Of a stretch of DNA of 32,678 nucleotides, positions 1 to 8,445 are shown piece after piece (positions within the stretch are counted from its first letter, which is position 1; the number at the start of each line of letters is the position of its first letter). The notes under the pieces were generated by a model, which was not told the origin of the DNA, did not search any database, and saw only the letters and a program-made list of their open reading frames with translations. Position numbers and translations under genes: made by a program. The stretch is taken from assembly GCA_964404505.1 (NCBI GenBank), contig CAYOKH010000018.1, forward strand, positions 1-32,678, written 5' to 3'. The DNA comes from DAOMNN01 sp964404505 (lineage in GTDB: Bacteria > Pseudomonadota > Gammaproteobacteria > Burkholderiales > Rhodocyclaceae).

Positions 1-123
1 AGGCGGAGTCGCGGCAGGGGCTGCCGCGGGAGCGGCCGGTGCCGGTGGCGGGCTTTCCTGCTTACCGCAGGCTGCAAGCAGAACGGCCATGGAAGCGGCC
101 AGTAGGATAGTCGTTCTTTTCAT
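1..123 (-). CDS. Lipoprotein, N-terminal part only (cut by window edge)
   Basis: Only the first 41 codons lie in the window. They read as a lipoprotein signal peptide: positive start (MKRTT), a hydrophobic stretch, and a lipobox LAAC with the lipidated cysteine at residue 19. A linker rich in proline and alanine follows, which usually leads into a periplasmic domain. The start codon is the ATG at 123-121, with AGGAGA a few bases upstream. The mature domain is outside the window, so the function cannot be told; a solute-binding protein or cytochrome are only possibilities. Confidence 0.75.
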   Translation of the reverse strand, partial: MKRTTILLAASMAVLLAACGKQESPPPAPAAPAAAPAATPP

Positions 124-487
124 ATGTATCTCCTGTCGTATCGGGGCCAACGTGACGTCGGGCCGGAGGTGTGGGACGGATGCTAACCAGGCCGACGGGC
201 ATTGTGATTGACGCACGTCAATTCATTCAGATTACAATCCACTTTTGTCGCGGAATTCTACACGCATGCTGCGGACCTGTCTCGAACTTCGCAGGACCTG
301 CCGTCAGCCGTTTCGGGAACGTCATACCTCCTCCACCGCGAACAGACCACGGAAATGGTTTACGGATTGCGCATTTTATCGGGAGCTCGCGGATCCATAC
401 AGCCGCAACCTGTTTCAAGCAGCAACAGGTTGAAAATCGGGCCATGCGTCCCACATCGATGCCATCGCGGTCGGACGTCCCGGCTTC
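124..487. other. Intergenic region with two inverted repeats, no gene seen
   Basis: No credible gene lies in these 364 bases; the short open frames have no recognisable product. It holds a perfect 16-base palindrome (207-222), listed separately, and a 9-bp stem with a 9-base loop (406-414 paired with 424-432). That stem is not followed by a T-run on the minus strand, so it is a poor intrinsic terminator for the gene at 488-943. The promoter of the lipoprotein gene should lie here, but I see no convincing -35/-10 pair. Confidence 0.5.
207..222. promoter_or_regulatory. Palindrome ATTGACG-CA-CGTCAAT, candidate operator
   Basis: Two perfect 7-base arms are separated by 2 bases, about 85 bases upstream of the lipoprotein start codon. 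Size and symmetry fit a dimeric helix-turn-helix regulator. The inner TTGAC-N4-GTCAA only loosely resembles an FNR/Anr box (TTGAT-N4-ATCAA). The regulator is unknown and the functional assignment is inference. Confidence 0.35.
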
Positions 488-943
488 TCACTCCGCACGC
501 CGCGCCTCGAATCGGACCGTCCCGTGTTGCCCCTGACCACCCGACGTCTCCATCGTGAAGCCTATGCTGTCCCCGGCGACGACGCCGGCATACTCGTGAC
601 GCAGCTCATACTGCTCGTTTCCCACCCGCTCCCTGCTTCGCGTGGTGAAACTGAGACGTTCGCCGTCGAAACGGCCCCCCTCGATGGCCCGACGGACGCC
701 CAGGTAGCTGGCATGACCCGTCACGTCACCTCCGGTAAGGCGGAACTCAAAGCGTTCATCCTGCACCAAGCCACGATCGTATGTGACGCTGGCATTCCAT
801 ACGCCAACGATGACCGGTTCGTCAGGCAGCCAGAAGCGGCTCGTTGCAAGAAAGGCCGCGACCAGAAACAACACCGCCACCAGCGCACCGGAAATGAGCC
901 ACTGCGACGAAGTACCCTGATCGGTCAGAAAGGCACGGGACAT
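488..943 (-). CDS. Small single-pass membrane protein, function unknown
   Basis: A 151-residue protein with one membrane segment near the N-terminus (about residues 14-36, rich in Ala, Val, Leu and Phe). An extracytoplasmic domain follows, with alternating polar and hydrophobic residues. Stretches such as GVWNASV, TGHASYLG and GGRFDGERLSF resemble small beta-barrel domains that start with G-x-W and carry G-x-F-D-G turns, but I cannot name a family with certainty. It lies 53 bases downstream of the acyl-AMP ligase gene on the same strand and is probably co-transcribed with it. The ribosome binding site is weak. A role in envelope or lipid biology is suggested by position only. Confidence 0.6.
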   Translation of the reverse strand: MSRAFLTDQGTSSQWLISGALVAVLFLVAAFLATSRFWLPDEPVIVGVWNASVTYDRGLVQDERFEFRLTGGDVTGHASYLGVRRAIEGGRFDGERLSFTTRSRERVGNEQYELRHEYAGVVAGDSIGFTMETSGGQGQHGTVRFEARRAE

Positions 944-996
944 GTGATCAACCCATCAATCGTTACACTCAAAACACCGATCGGTGAGACCGGAGC

Positions 997-3777
997 TCAG
1001 CCGCGGCGTTCCCGCGAGGGCTCGCCCAGTTGCATCATAATGGCATCCCTGACCGCATCCCGCAGCGCGACAATGTCATGCCAGTCTCGGCCCTCCGGGC
1101 GAACCGGAGTCAGTATGCTCACCATGACCCGGCCGCGTCGCGGCAGCCATGACCCGTCACGCAGAATGTCGCGGGTTCCGGACAGTGCCACGGGAACCAC
1201 CGGTGCCTCGTTTTTGGCCGCGACCTGGAACGCTCCGAGGCGGAAGGGCAACACGCCCGGTTGCGGACCGAAGGTCCCTTCCGCGAAGAAGAGCAAGGGC
1301 CGCCCCTCTGCCGCCGAGTCGGCGAGAGCCTGCGCATCCTCGATACCCTTGCGCGTTTCAAAGCGTTCCACAAACTGCGCGCCGAGCCGCTCGAACAATA
1401 GGCGCATGAACGCATTTTCCCGGAACTCGGCTTTGGCCACGAACCGCACCGGCCGAGGAAGCGCCGCCGCAAGGACGATACCGTCGATGTAACTTGCATG
1501 GTTGGCGACCATTACGCAAGGACTGTCGGGCAGGTTGCGGAGGCCCGATACCTCGATAACGCATCCGCCGAGACGTACGAAAAGCCGGGCCAGGGCACGC
1601 GAGACCGCCCAACGGAGCTCCAGTTTCGGAACCGCCACGATTGCCACCACAGCAATGGACGAGAGCAGTGCAAACCACGACCATACCCAGGCCCCGTAGA
1701 GCCACGCGCCCGCAGTCGACAGGCCTTTGAGCGCACGCCCGGCCACTCCTGACAGCGCCAATGCAAGCGCCTGATGCCACGGTGCCCGGCTCGAGGCGCC
1801 AAGCGTCCCGCCCACAAACGCATCCCGAACCGCAGCGCGGCGGATCTTGCCACTCGATGTCTTGAGCACCGAATGCGGTGGCGCAAGGACGACGACATCG
1901 GGTGGCAAATCGAGCAGGTCGGCCGCAAGCGCAACAATGCGCTGCTCCAGTCCGATGCGCGCAGCCGGGTCACGTTCTCGCGTTTCCGCAACCACGACCA
2001 GTTTTTCGATCGACCGTGCCGGGTCACTCACGCCGAAGACGGCCACACAGCCCTTGCGCACACCGGGCAAGCTCCCGATCGCATCCTCGAGCTCGTAAGG
2101 ATAGAAATTGCGGCCGCCCCGAACGATCATGTCCTTGGACCGCCCCGTGATATAAACCTCGCCGCCCGCAAGGTAAGCGTAATCTCCCGAAACCAGCCAG
2201 CCATCGTCGAACAGCGCCGCGGTCGCTTCCGGATTGCGGAAATAGCCGGTGGTCGCGGAGGGCCCGCGAAATTCGAGATTTCCGACCGTACGTTCGGGCA
2301 ATGACATCCCCTTGTCATCGACGATGCGAACTGCATGACCAGGCAGCGGCGGCCCACAGGACACGAACCGGAGAACGTGCACCGCATCCACCGCAGCCGG
2401 TTCGGCCCGCCCGCAATTGGTCAATGCCTCGCGCGCCACACGGTCGATGTGCCACCCCTGCCCGACGGGCGGCACGGCCAGGCCCACGGAACATTCGGCG
2501 AGCCCATACACCGGGGTAATTATCTCGGGCCGCAAACCATACCTGGCAAAGGCTTCGCCGAAACGCTCGAGCGTATCGGGATTGACCGGCTCGGCTCCAT
2601 TGGCTGCAAGACGCCATGATGATAGGTCGAGGCCGTCCTGAGGTTGATCGGCCAGTCGGCGGACGCACAGGTCAAACGCAAAGTTCGGAGCTGCGGTGAC
2701 CGTACCGCGGTAATGATGGATTGCCCACAACCATCGCTCAGGATGGAGAAGGAACTCGAGCGGTGACATCAGAACCAGCGGACACGCGTGGTAGAGACTC
2801 CCCAGCCACGCACCGATCAGCCCCATGTCATGGTAGAGCGGCAGCCAGCTCACACACACATCGGTCGACGACAGCCGGGTCGCCTCGCCCCAGGCACGAA
2901 TATTGGCTAGCAGATTGCGATGGCTGAGCATTACCCCCTTCGGAGCGCCCGTCGAACCGGACGTATATTGCAGCAGGGCGATATCGACCGAAGAGGCCGG
3001 GATCCTGTTGAACCCGGACGATCCAACCAGGTCGTCCGGCGTGAGCACTTTCCTCAGTTCCGGCACGATCCCGGTCAGCAGTCGCGCAAGTGGTCGCACC
3101 TGATCAAAGGTAATCAGCACCTGCGCCTGGCAGTTTCGGAGAATGCCCGCCTGTCGCCTCAGATGGTCCTCGATCTGATTGGGGCGAGCCGGAGGATAGA
3201 TGGGAACCGGAATGGCCCCCGCAAGAAGGATGCCGTAGAAGCATCTGAAGAAATCGAGTCCGGAACTCAGCATCAGTGCAACGCATTGCCCCGGCATTAC
3301 GCCGCTTCTCCCCAGCGCGAGCCCGATTGATTCGGCCGCGTCCCCAAGCTCGCCATAGCTCAGCGGTTCCGAGCGGCCGTCCGGGTGACAGAAGGTGACA
3401 TGGCGCCGTTGCGGGTGCCGCGCAAGGTGCCAATCAAGCACCTCGACGAGCGTTGCGGCCTGTTCCGGAAACCCTTCCGAGTGCACAGCGAGGGACTCAT
3501 GCCGGCTCGTGTCCTGGAGCGGAGTCGATCCCGTGCGAATCGAACCGAGTGTCCCAAGAATGGCGCGCGGTGTTTCCGCGGCAGTGAGTACGTCCTCCGG
3601 AAGGCGCACATCGAAAGCCCGTTCAACCCGCGCAAGTAGTTCGACCCGTGCAAGGCTGTCGAGGCCCAGTTCACGATCCAGGGCGCTGTCGAGGCTGGCC
3701 GATTCGCGCGCACCCGGACGCAACTCCCGGACGATCTCGTCCACGATTGCCAACAGCTTCTCAGCGTCAGTCGGCAA
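997..3777 (-). CDS. Fusion protein: acyl carrier domain, fatty-acyl-AMP ligase, PlsC-type acyltransferase
   Basis: 926 residues with three modules. Residues 1-85 form an acyl carrier domain with the phosphopantetheine site LGLDSL (Ser41). Residues about 105-655 form an adenylate-forming ligase: A3 loop YTSGSTGAPKG at 271-281, GDYAY near 531, GRSKDMIVRGG at 545-555 and catalytic Lys644 in SSGKIRR. Its sequence style is that of fatty-acyl-AMP ligases, which load carrier proteins rather than CoA. Residues about 692-717 are a membrane segment. The rest is a 1-acylglycerol-phosphate acyltransferase domain with NHASYID (759-765) and FAEGTFG (831-837). The inferred role is to activate a free fatty acid, load it on its own carrier domain and pass it to a lysophospholipid or similar acceptor at the membrane. 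The start is TTG, chosen because AGGAGG lies just upstream. It is transcribed away from the ectoine operon. Confidence 0.9.
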   Translation of the reverse strand: MPTDAEKLLAIVDEIVRELRPGARESASLDSALDRELGLDSLARVELLARVERAFDVRLPEDVLTAAETPRAILGTLGSIRTGSTPLQDTSRHESLAVHSEGFPEQAATLVEVLDWHLARHPQRRHVTFCHPDGRSEPLSYGELGDAAESIGLALGRSGVMPGQCVALMLSSGLDFFRCFYGILLAGAIPVPIYPPARPNQIEDHLRRQAGILRNCQAQVLITFDQVRPLARLLTGIVPELRKVLTPDDLVGSSGFNRIPASSVDIALLQYTSGSTGAPKGVMLSHRNLLANIRAWGEATRLSSTDVCVSWLPLYHDMGLIGAWLGSLYHACPLVLMSPLEFLLHPERWLWAIHHYRGTVTAAPNFAFDLCVRRLADQPQDGLDLSSWRLAANGAEPVNPDTLERFGEAFARYGLRPEIITPVYGLAECSVGLAVPPVGQGWHIDRVAREALTNCGRAEPAAVDAVHVLRFVSCGPPLPGHAVRIVDDKGMSLPERTVGNLEFRGPSATTGYFRNPEATAALFDDGWLVSGDYAYLAGGEVYITGRSKDMIVRGGRNFYPYELEDAIGSLPGVRKGCVAVFGVSDPARSIEKLVVVAETRERDPAARIGLEQRIVALAADLLDLPPDVVVLAPPHSVLKTSSGKIRRAAVRDAFVGGTLGASSRAPWHQALALALSGVAGRALKGLSTAGAWLYGAWVWSWFALLSSIAVVAIVAVPKLELRWAVSRALARLFVRLGGCVIEVSGLRNLPDSPCVMVANHASYIDGIVLAAALPRPVRFVAKAEFRENAFMRLLFERLGAQFVERFETRKGIEDAQALADSAAEGRPLLFFAEGTFGPQPGVLPFRLGAFQVAAKNEAPVVPVALSGTRDILRDGSWLPRRGRVMVSILTPVRPEGRDWHDIVALRDAVRDAIMMQLGEPSRERRG

Positions 3778-4356
3778 AGCACCTCCTGCTCCGCATTCCG
3801 AAGGTCAAGTTTGCAGACCTCACGGGTTGAAGGCAAGGGCGATTCGGTCTTAACCTCCGCAGTCGAAGCTCCCGATTCGCATACGTGGGACACCCCGGAG
3901 CCGCGTCGCAGGCGGGGCCCGGCATTGAAACGAACGCCCGCACGTGTTAGTCTTGACGCCACTTATATTTTCAGCAAACTAGTTTGCACGCATATTTCCC
4001 GTTGCAGGCCAATTTGCGAAACGATGTCTGCCCCGAACCCCTTGCAGTCACAGAAAACCCGTCACCACCGCTTGGTGCACCGTCCCGCCCGCTTTCTCGA
4101 GTCGAGGTCTCCGGGACGCCGCCGAGAGGGCGCGCCTCGCTCAGGGCCGATCATCCCGGATGGAAGGGGTCCTCGCACCGCCGCCACACGCTCGTCCCCG
4201 ACGGGCAGCTACGGGCACCGCCCGGCACTCGCCGGGACTCCGCTTCCACCCTGATGTCCGGATTCTTGCAGGGTAATGCTCCGGGGACGGCACTCAGGGG
4301 CAGACCTGAGCCATATCAATGCATCTGGCATGCCTCGCGATCTTGAAGACGCCCAT
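3778..4356. other. Divergent intergenic region upstream of ectA
   Basis: These 579 bases separate the acyl-AMP ligase gene (minus) from ectA (plus). No convincing gene is present; open frames here have low-complexity Arg/Pro/Ser composition. It must carry promoters for both sides. The clearest element is the 14-base palindrome at 3974-3987 with a TTGACG hexamer at 3953-3958. Between 4000 and 4356 I see no recognisable element, so the ectA leader may be long or a nearer promoter was missed. Confidence 0.5.
3953..3987 (+). promoter_or_regulatory. Candidate ect promoter and operator (TTGACG, then palindrome GCAAACTAGTTTGC)
   Basis: A TTGACG -35-like hexamer (3953-3958) is followed after 17 bases by AAACTA (3976-3981). 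This weak -10 match is embedded in the perfect palindrome GCAAACTAGTTTGC (3974-3987). Such symmetry is typical of TetR- or MarR-type repressor sites, and ectoine operons are known to be controlled by the MarR-type EctR in some halophiles. No regulator gene is encoded next to this cluster. The palindrome is certain; its role and the promoter are inference. Confidence 0.35.
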
Positions 4357-4926
4357 ATGAATCCATCAACACAGTCGCCCCAAGCGCCTCGATTTCGTCC
4401 CGCCGGACACGGCGACGGCGCTGCCCTGTGGCGGCTGGTCCGATCGGCCGGGACCCTGGAAGTAAACTCGGCCTACTTCTATGTCCTCTTTGCAAGCGAT
4501 TTCGGCGATACCTGTCTGATTGCCGAAATCAATGACGCAATGGTCGGTGCGGTCATAGGCTACCGTCCCCCGGCTCGCCCTGAATCGGCCTTCGTGTGGC
4601 AAATCGGGGTTGCGCCGGAGGTGCAGGGACATGGTCTCGGAAGGCAACTCCTGCGCGAATGGCTGTCCCTGCCGGCGAACGCCGATGCCCGCTGGCTTAC
4701 CGCAACCGTGGCCGAAGACAACATTGCCTCCGGCCGACTGTTCCGGGCCCTGGCGCGTGATCTCGGAGCCACCTGCGAAGATGTCCCCTACTTCACCGAG
4801 GACCTCTTTCCGCACCGGCACCCCGCGGAGCGACTGTTCCGGGTCGGACCGCTCGATCGCAGCAGCGTCACGCAAAACGTGACCAGCAGGGTCGACCGAC
4901 CCCGGACCCGGGCATCCCGAACATGA
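4357..4926 (+). CDS. ectA: L-2,4-diaminobutyrate N-acetyltransferase
   Basis: This is the second enzyme of ectoine synthesis. It acetylates L-2,4-diaminobutyrate with acetyl-CoA to give N-gamma-acetyl-diaminobutyrate in the cytoplasm. The protein is a GNAT-fold acetyltransferase of about 189 residues. EctA-typical segments include NSAYFYVLFASDFGDTCLIAE and FVWQIGVAPEVQGHGLGRQLL; the latter holds the acetyl-CoA loop (Q/RxxGxG/A type). The ATG at 4357 (MNPSTQ) gives the usual EctA length. Upstream in-frame ATGs at 4330 and 4276 exist, none has a strong ribosome binding site, and the start is therefore uncertain. It is the first gene of ectABCD, 44 bases before ectB. The C-terminal tail after the core domain is Arg/Ser/Thr-rich and looks unconserved. 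Confidence 0.92.
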   Translation: MNPSTQSPQAPRFRPAGHGDGAALWRLVRSAGTLEVNSAYFYVLFASDFGDTCLIAEINDAMVGAVIGYRPPARPESAFVWQIGVAPEVQGHGLGRQLLREWLSLPANADARWLTATVAEDNIASGRLFRALARDLGATCEDVPYFTEDLFPHRHPAERLFRVGPLDRSSVTQNVTSRVDRPRTRASRT

Positions 4927-4970
4927 CCACACGTCGATAACCTTTTTGCCAGCTTACGGAGACAACAAGC

Positions 4971-6242
4971 ATGAATGTGAGCATCTTTGAACAGTACGAA
5001 TCGAATGTCCGCGGATATTGCCGCAACTTTCCGGCAGTCTTCGACACTGCAAAGGGCGCGTGGATGACCGACACCACCGGGCGCAAGTTTCTGGATTTCT
5101 TCGCCGGTGCGGGCGTGCTCAACTATGGTCACAACCCCGACAGACTCAAACAGGCCTTGCTCGAGTACATCGAGCGGGACGGCGTCACCCATACGCTGGA
5201 CATGTACAGCGACGCGAAACGGCACTTCATCGAACGCTTCGTCGAGGTGATACTTGACCCACGAAGCATGGACTACAAGTTGCAGTTCCCCGGCCCCACC
5301 GGCACCAATGCCGTCGAAGCCGCACTCAAGCTTGCACGCAAGGTCACCGGCCGGGAGCGCGTGGTCAGCTTCACCAACGCCTTCCACGGCATGACGCTCG
5401 GCTCGCTTGCAGTGACCGGTAACGGCTTCAAGCGCGCCGGTGCCGGGGTACCGTTGAACCATGCCCATGTGGTTCCGTTCGACGGCTATATGGGCACGGA
5501 TGTCGACACCCTCGACTATCTTGAAGCCCTGCTCGCGGACGACGGTAGTGGTCTGGATTTGCCCGCCGCAGTGATCCTCGAGACCGTGCAGGCCGAGGGC
5601 GGCGTCAATGTCGCGAGCAACGAATGGCTCAGGCGACTGCGCGAGATCACCCGCAAGCACGGCGTACTCCTCATCGTCGATGACATCCAGGTCGGCTGCG
5701 GGCGTACCGGCTCGTTCTTCAGTTTCGAAGAGGCCGGCATCGATCCGGACATCATCACGCTGTCCAAATCGCTGTCCGGCTATGGGCTCCCGCTCGCACT
5801 GGTCCTGTTCAGGCCTGAACTCGACCAGTGGGCACCCGGAGAACACAACGGGACCTTCCGCGGGCATTGCCCCGCCTTCGTGACGGCGGCCGCAGCACTG
5901 GATTTCTGGGCCGACCCATGGCTCGAGAACTCGGTGCAGTCGAAGGGCAAGCTGGTAGTCGATCGTCTGCGCAAGATCGCGCGAACGAATGGAGTCGAGG
6001 CGCAGGTACGCGGACGCGGCCTGATCTGGGGAATCGCGTTCGAGGATGCGTCGCTTGCCGCCAGAATATCCGCAGCCAGCTTCGAACGGGGACTCATCAT
6101 CGAAACGGCCGGCGTCAATGATGAGGTGCTGAAACTCCTCCCCAGTCTGACCATCAGCGAGGAGGAGCTGAACAAGGGACTGGACATCATAGAGTCCAGT
6201 CTCAAGAGCGTGCTCAAGGCAATCTCGCTCGATGCCGCCTGA
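4971..6242 (+). CDS. ectB: L-2,4-diaminobutyrate:2-oxoglutarate aminotransferase
   Basis: 423 residues, the standard EctB length. It is a class III PLP aminotransferase that makes L-2,4-diaminobutyrate from aspartate-4-semialdehyde with glutamate as amino donor, the first committed step to ectoine. Visible features are the cofactor loop GPTGTNAVEAALKLAR, the acidic motif IVDDIQVGCGRTG with the pyridine-nitrogen Asp (about 237), and the Schiff-base lysine in LSKSLSG (Lys266). The start has the upstream sequence ACGGAGA. It is the second gene of the operon and is followed 33 bases later by ectC. Confident by sequence and context. Confidence 0.97.
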   Translation: MNVSIFEQYESNVRGYCRNFPAVFDTAKGAWMTDTTGRKFLDFFAGAGVLNYGHNPDRLKQALLEYIERDGVTHTLDMYSDAKRHFIERFVEVILDPRSMDYKLQFPGPTGTNAVEAALKLARKVTGRERVVSFTNAFHGMTLGSLAVTGNGFKRAGAGVPLNHAHVVPFDGYMGTDVDTLDYLEALLADDGSGLDLPAAVILETVQAEGGVNVASNEWLRRLREITRKHGVLLIVDDIQVGCGRTGSFFSFEEAGIDPDIITLSKSLSGYGLPLALVLFRPELDQWAPGEHNGTFRGHCPAFVTAAAALDFWADPWLENSVQSKGKLVVDRLRKIARTNGVEAQVRGRGLIWGIAFEDASLAARISAASFERGLIIETAGVNDEVLKLLPSLTISEEELNKGLDIIESSLKSVLKAISLDAA

Positions 6243-6275
6243 ATTACACGGAAATCAAGCACAGTGAGGTAGGGA

Positions 6276-6674
6276 ATGCTCGTAAGACATCTGGATCAAC
6301 TCATCGGCACGAGTGCCGAAGTGGACACGGACGGCTGGACGAGTCGTCGATTCATACTGAAAAGGGACGGTATGGGCTACTCGGTTCACGACACGGTGAT
6401 CAAGGCCGGTGCAGCGTTGGAGATGGAGTACCGAAATCATCTGGAGACGGTCTACTGCATCGAGGGCGAGGGCGAAATCGAGGATATCGCGAGCGGCGAG
6501 GTGCACCCGATTCGCCCGGGAACGCTGTACGCCCTTGATCGCAACGACCGCCACTACCTGCGCGCCAACAAAGGCACACACATGCGCATGGTATGCGTCT
6601 TCAATCCGCCCCTCACAGGAGTCGAGGTGCACGACGAGAGCGGCGCCTACCCGTCGATGGCGGAGGAAGCCTGA
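6276..6674 (+). CDS. ectC: Ectoine synthase
   Basis: 132 residues, a cupin-fold enzyme that closes N-gamma-acetyl-diaminobutyrate into ectoine by removal of water. The N-terminus MLVRHLDQLIGT and the core METVYC-like segment HLETVYCIEGEGEIED are typical of EctC. The iron ligands known in this family, a Glu, a Tyr and a His, are present as Glu57, Tyr85 and His93. GAGG lies upstream of the ATG. It sits in the third position of the operon, after ectB, and 74 bases before ectD. No aspartokinase gene (ask_ect) follows, so precursor supply relies on the general pathway. Confidence 0.97.
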   Translation: MLVRHLDQLIGTSAEVDTDGWTSRRFILKRDGMGYSVHDTVIKAGAALEMEYRNHLETVYCIEGEGEIEDIASGEVHPIRPGTLYALDRNDRHYLRANKGTHMRMVCVFNPPLTGVEVHDESGAYPSMAEEA

Positions 6675-6748
6675 GCCTCGCTCATGTGCGGCAACATGCA
6701 GGAGAACCGTCTTAGTACGCTCTTCGAACCTTTGAGGAGAACATCGCA

Positions 6749-7666
6749 ATGTCCAACTCGGTCGCCGCTCCCACGCTGCGAGAGGATCGATATCCATCCC
6801 GCGTGAAGGAGCAACCCGAATTCTTCGACCGGCGCGATCCGGTCGTTTACGGATCCGCAGCAGACGGCCCGCTCACTGCGGAGGAACTGTCCTTCTATGA
6901 ACGGCACGGTTATCTCAGCTTCGGGGGGTTCTTCGAATCCAGTGATCTGGCGCCGTTTGTCGAGGAACTGCAACGCCTGCGGAGCGATCAAACCGTCCGG
7001 CAGACACCCGAAGCCGTGATCGAACCCGATAGCGGTGAGCTCAGGTCGATATTCGCGATCCACCGGAACAATCACCTGTTGCGGCGCCTGTGCCATCATC
7101 CGCGCCTCGTGGCGATTGCCCGGCAACTGCTCGGTGGCGACGTCTACATCCATCAGTCTCGCATCAACTACAAGCCCGGATTTCGAGGCAGGGAATTCTA
7201 CTGGCATTCCGATTTCGAGACCTGGCATGTCGAGGATGGCATTCCGGCCATGCGGATGGTGAGTTGCTCGGTCAGCCTGATGCCCAACACAGAACACAAC
7301 GGTCCCCTGATGGTCGTTCCGGGGTCACACCGGGGTTTCCTCGCGTGTGTCGGACGTACGCCCGAAAACCATTACAAATCGTCCCTGCGTCGCCAGGAGT
7401 ATGGGGTCCCGGATGATGCGCACCTCGTCCGCATGATCGAGCAGGGGGGAATCGTGGCACCAAAGGGTCCGGCAGGTTCCGTGACCTTCTTCGAGTGCAA
7501 CATCATGCATGGCTCAAACTCCAATATCACGCCTGCGCCGCGCAGCAATATCTTCATGGTGTTCAACAGCGTGGGAAACACGCCCCGCGCACCGTACTGC
7601 GGATTGCCGCCGAGACCGCATTTCATCGCCGAGCGGGAGGACTTCAGCCCGATCAGGACAGGCTGA
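6749..7666 (+). CDS. ectD: Ectoine 5-hydroxylase
   Basis: 305 residues, an Fe(II)/2-oxoglutarate dioxygenase of the phytanoyl-CoA hydroxylase type that converts ectoine to 5-hydroxyectoine. The iron triad is visible as His153 and Asp155 in FYWHSDFETWH and His254 in CNIMHGSNSN. The family stretch EFYWHSDFETWHVEDGIP, which contains this H-x-D, is intact. GAGGAGA precedes the ATG. As the last gene of ectABCD it implies that the host makes hydroxyectoine, usually linked to salt combined with heat or stationary-phase stress. The operon ends 49 bases before the convergent methyltransferase gene; no T-rich terminator is evident. Confidence 0.96.
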   Translation: MSNSVAAPTLREDRYPSRVKEQPEFFDRRDPVVYGSAADGPLTAEELSFYERHGYLSFGGFFESSDLAPFVEELQRLRSDQTVRQTPEAVIEPDSGELRSIFAIHRNNHLLRRLCHHPRLVAIARQLLGGDVYIHQSRINYKPGFRGREFYWHSDFETWHVEDGIPAMRMVSCSVSLMPNTEHNGPLMVVPGSHRGFLACVGRTPENHYKSSLRRQEYGVPDDAHLVRMIEQGGIVAPKGPAGSVTFFECNIMHGSNSNITPAPRSNIFMVFNSVGNTPRAPYCGLPPRPHFIAEREDFSPIRTG

Positions 7667-7715
7667 GCGCAGTCCGCGCATGGGGGGATCCTCGGTGAAA
7701 CCCGGCACGGGCATC

Positions 7716-8441
7716 TCAACCCGCCTGACCGAGCGCTCGGGGTTTGCGCATCAGTGCGACGTCCTTGCGCGGAATCCTGCATGTCCAGCCTCTCTGGGCG
7801 GCCAGGTGGCGCAACGTCGCTTCGCGGTAAAACACTACGTGCGTCGGATCTCGTCGATAGTGCCACGCGGCGAAGCGGGCGTCATCCGTCTGAAAACAGG
7901 TCATGACGGCAAGCCACGCACCGGGCCTTAGCAGCGCCTCGAAGCGGTCGAACTCATCGGCCGGGCGATGGAAGTGCTCGGCAACTTCGCTGCAGGTGAT
8001 GAAATCGTAGGTGCGCCGGAGCGTTTCGGGATCGGCAAGGAAGTATGGATCAAATAGCGCCATCTCATGCCCAGCGTCTCGCAGCATGCGCGCAAGCATC
8101 GGTTCGGGGCCACACCCATAGTCCAGGCCCGTGCTGTTCGGCGGGAGTTGCTCCAGCAGCGGATCGGCCAGCCTGGAGAGGAACTTCCGATAGTACGGAT
8201 CACGCACATCGTTCCGATGGAGCCGGTATTCCGCCAGCTCCGCCTCCGACCCCGGCCAGTGGACCGGGTCGAGAATGGTTGCCTCGCACCGGCCGCAACG
8301 CCAGTAGACGCGACCGCCCAGCACGCTGAACAGCCGCGTGGAGGCTGCCCGGCAGACCGTGCACGTCGGAAAGCCGTGCCGATGGCGCCGTGCAGCCGCA
8401 ACGTCGCTGCCAGGTTCGCGGGATCGATTCGTATCCCGCAT
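7716..8441 (-). CDS. Zinc-ribbon class I SAM-dependent methyltransferase
   Basis: 241 residues from the ATG at 8441 (MRDTNRS), four bases after the stop of the upstream membrane protein gene, so the two are probably translated together. A longer in-frame extension to 8582 exists, but it would overlap the upstream gene by far. The N-terminus carries a four-cysteine zinc ribbon (Cys27-x2-Cys30 and Cys49-x2-Cys52). A Rossmann methyltransferase domain follows, with the SAM loop LDYGCGPEP near 105-113 and the acidic residue in ALFDPYF. A late motif FITCSEVAEHF is also visible. The substrate is unknown. The protein runs convergent to ectD, but nothing shows a link with ectoine. Confidence 0.8.
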   Translation of the reverse strand: MRDTNRSREPGSDVAAARRHRHGFPTCTVCRAASTRLFSVLGGRVYWRCGRCEATILDPVHWPGSEAELAEYRLHRNDVRDPYYRKFLSRLADPLLEQLPPNSTGLDYGCGPEPMLARMLRDAGHEMALFDPYFLADPETLRRTYDFITCSEVAEHFHRPADEFDRFEALLRPGAWLAVMTCFQTDDARFAAWHYRRDPTHVVFYREATLRHLAAQRGWTCRIPRKDVALMRKPRALGQAG

Positions 8442-8445
8442 ACTT

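Noticed and set aside
406..432. 9-bp stem-loop as terminator of the gene at 488-943
   Set aside because: The loop is large and no T-run follows on the minus strand.
4024..4254. Open frame starting MSAPNPLQSQ upstream of ectA
   Set aside because: No ribosome binding site, low-complexity Arg/Pro/Ser composition, no resemblance to known proteins; treated as leader or noncoding DNA.
4788..5867. 359-codon open frame opposite ectB
   Set aside because: ectB is certain and the antisense product shows no family resemblance.
7729..7740. Palindrome CCGAGCGCTCGG near the end of the methyltransferase gene as an ectD terminator
   Set aside because: It lies within coding sequence, has no loop or T-run, and such GC palindromes are common in GC-rich genes.
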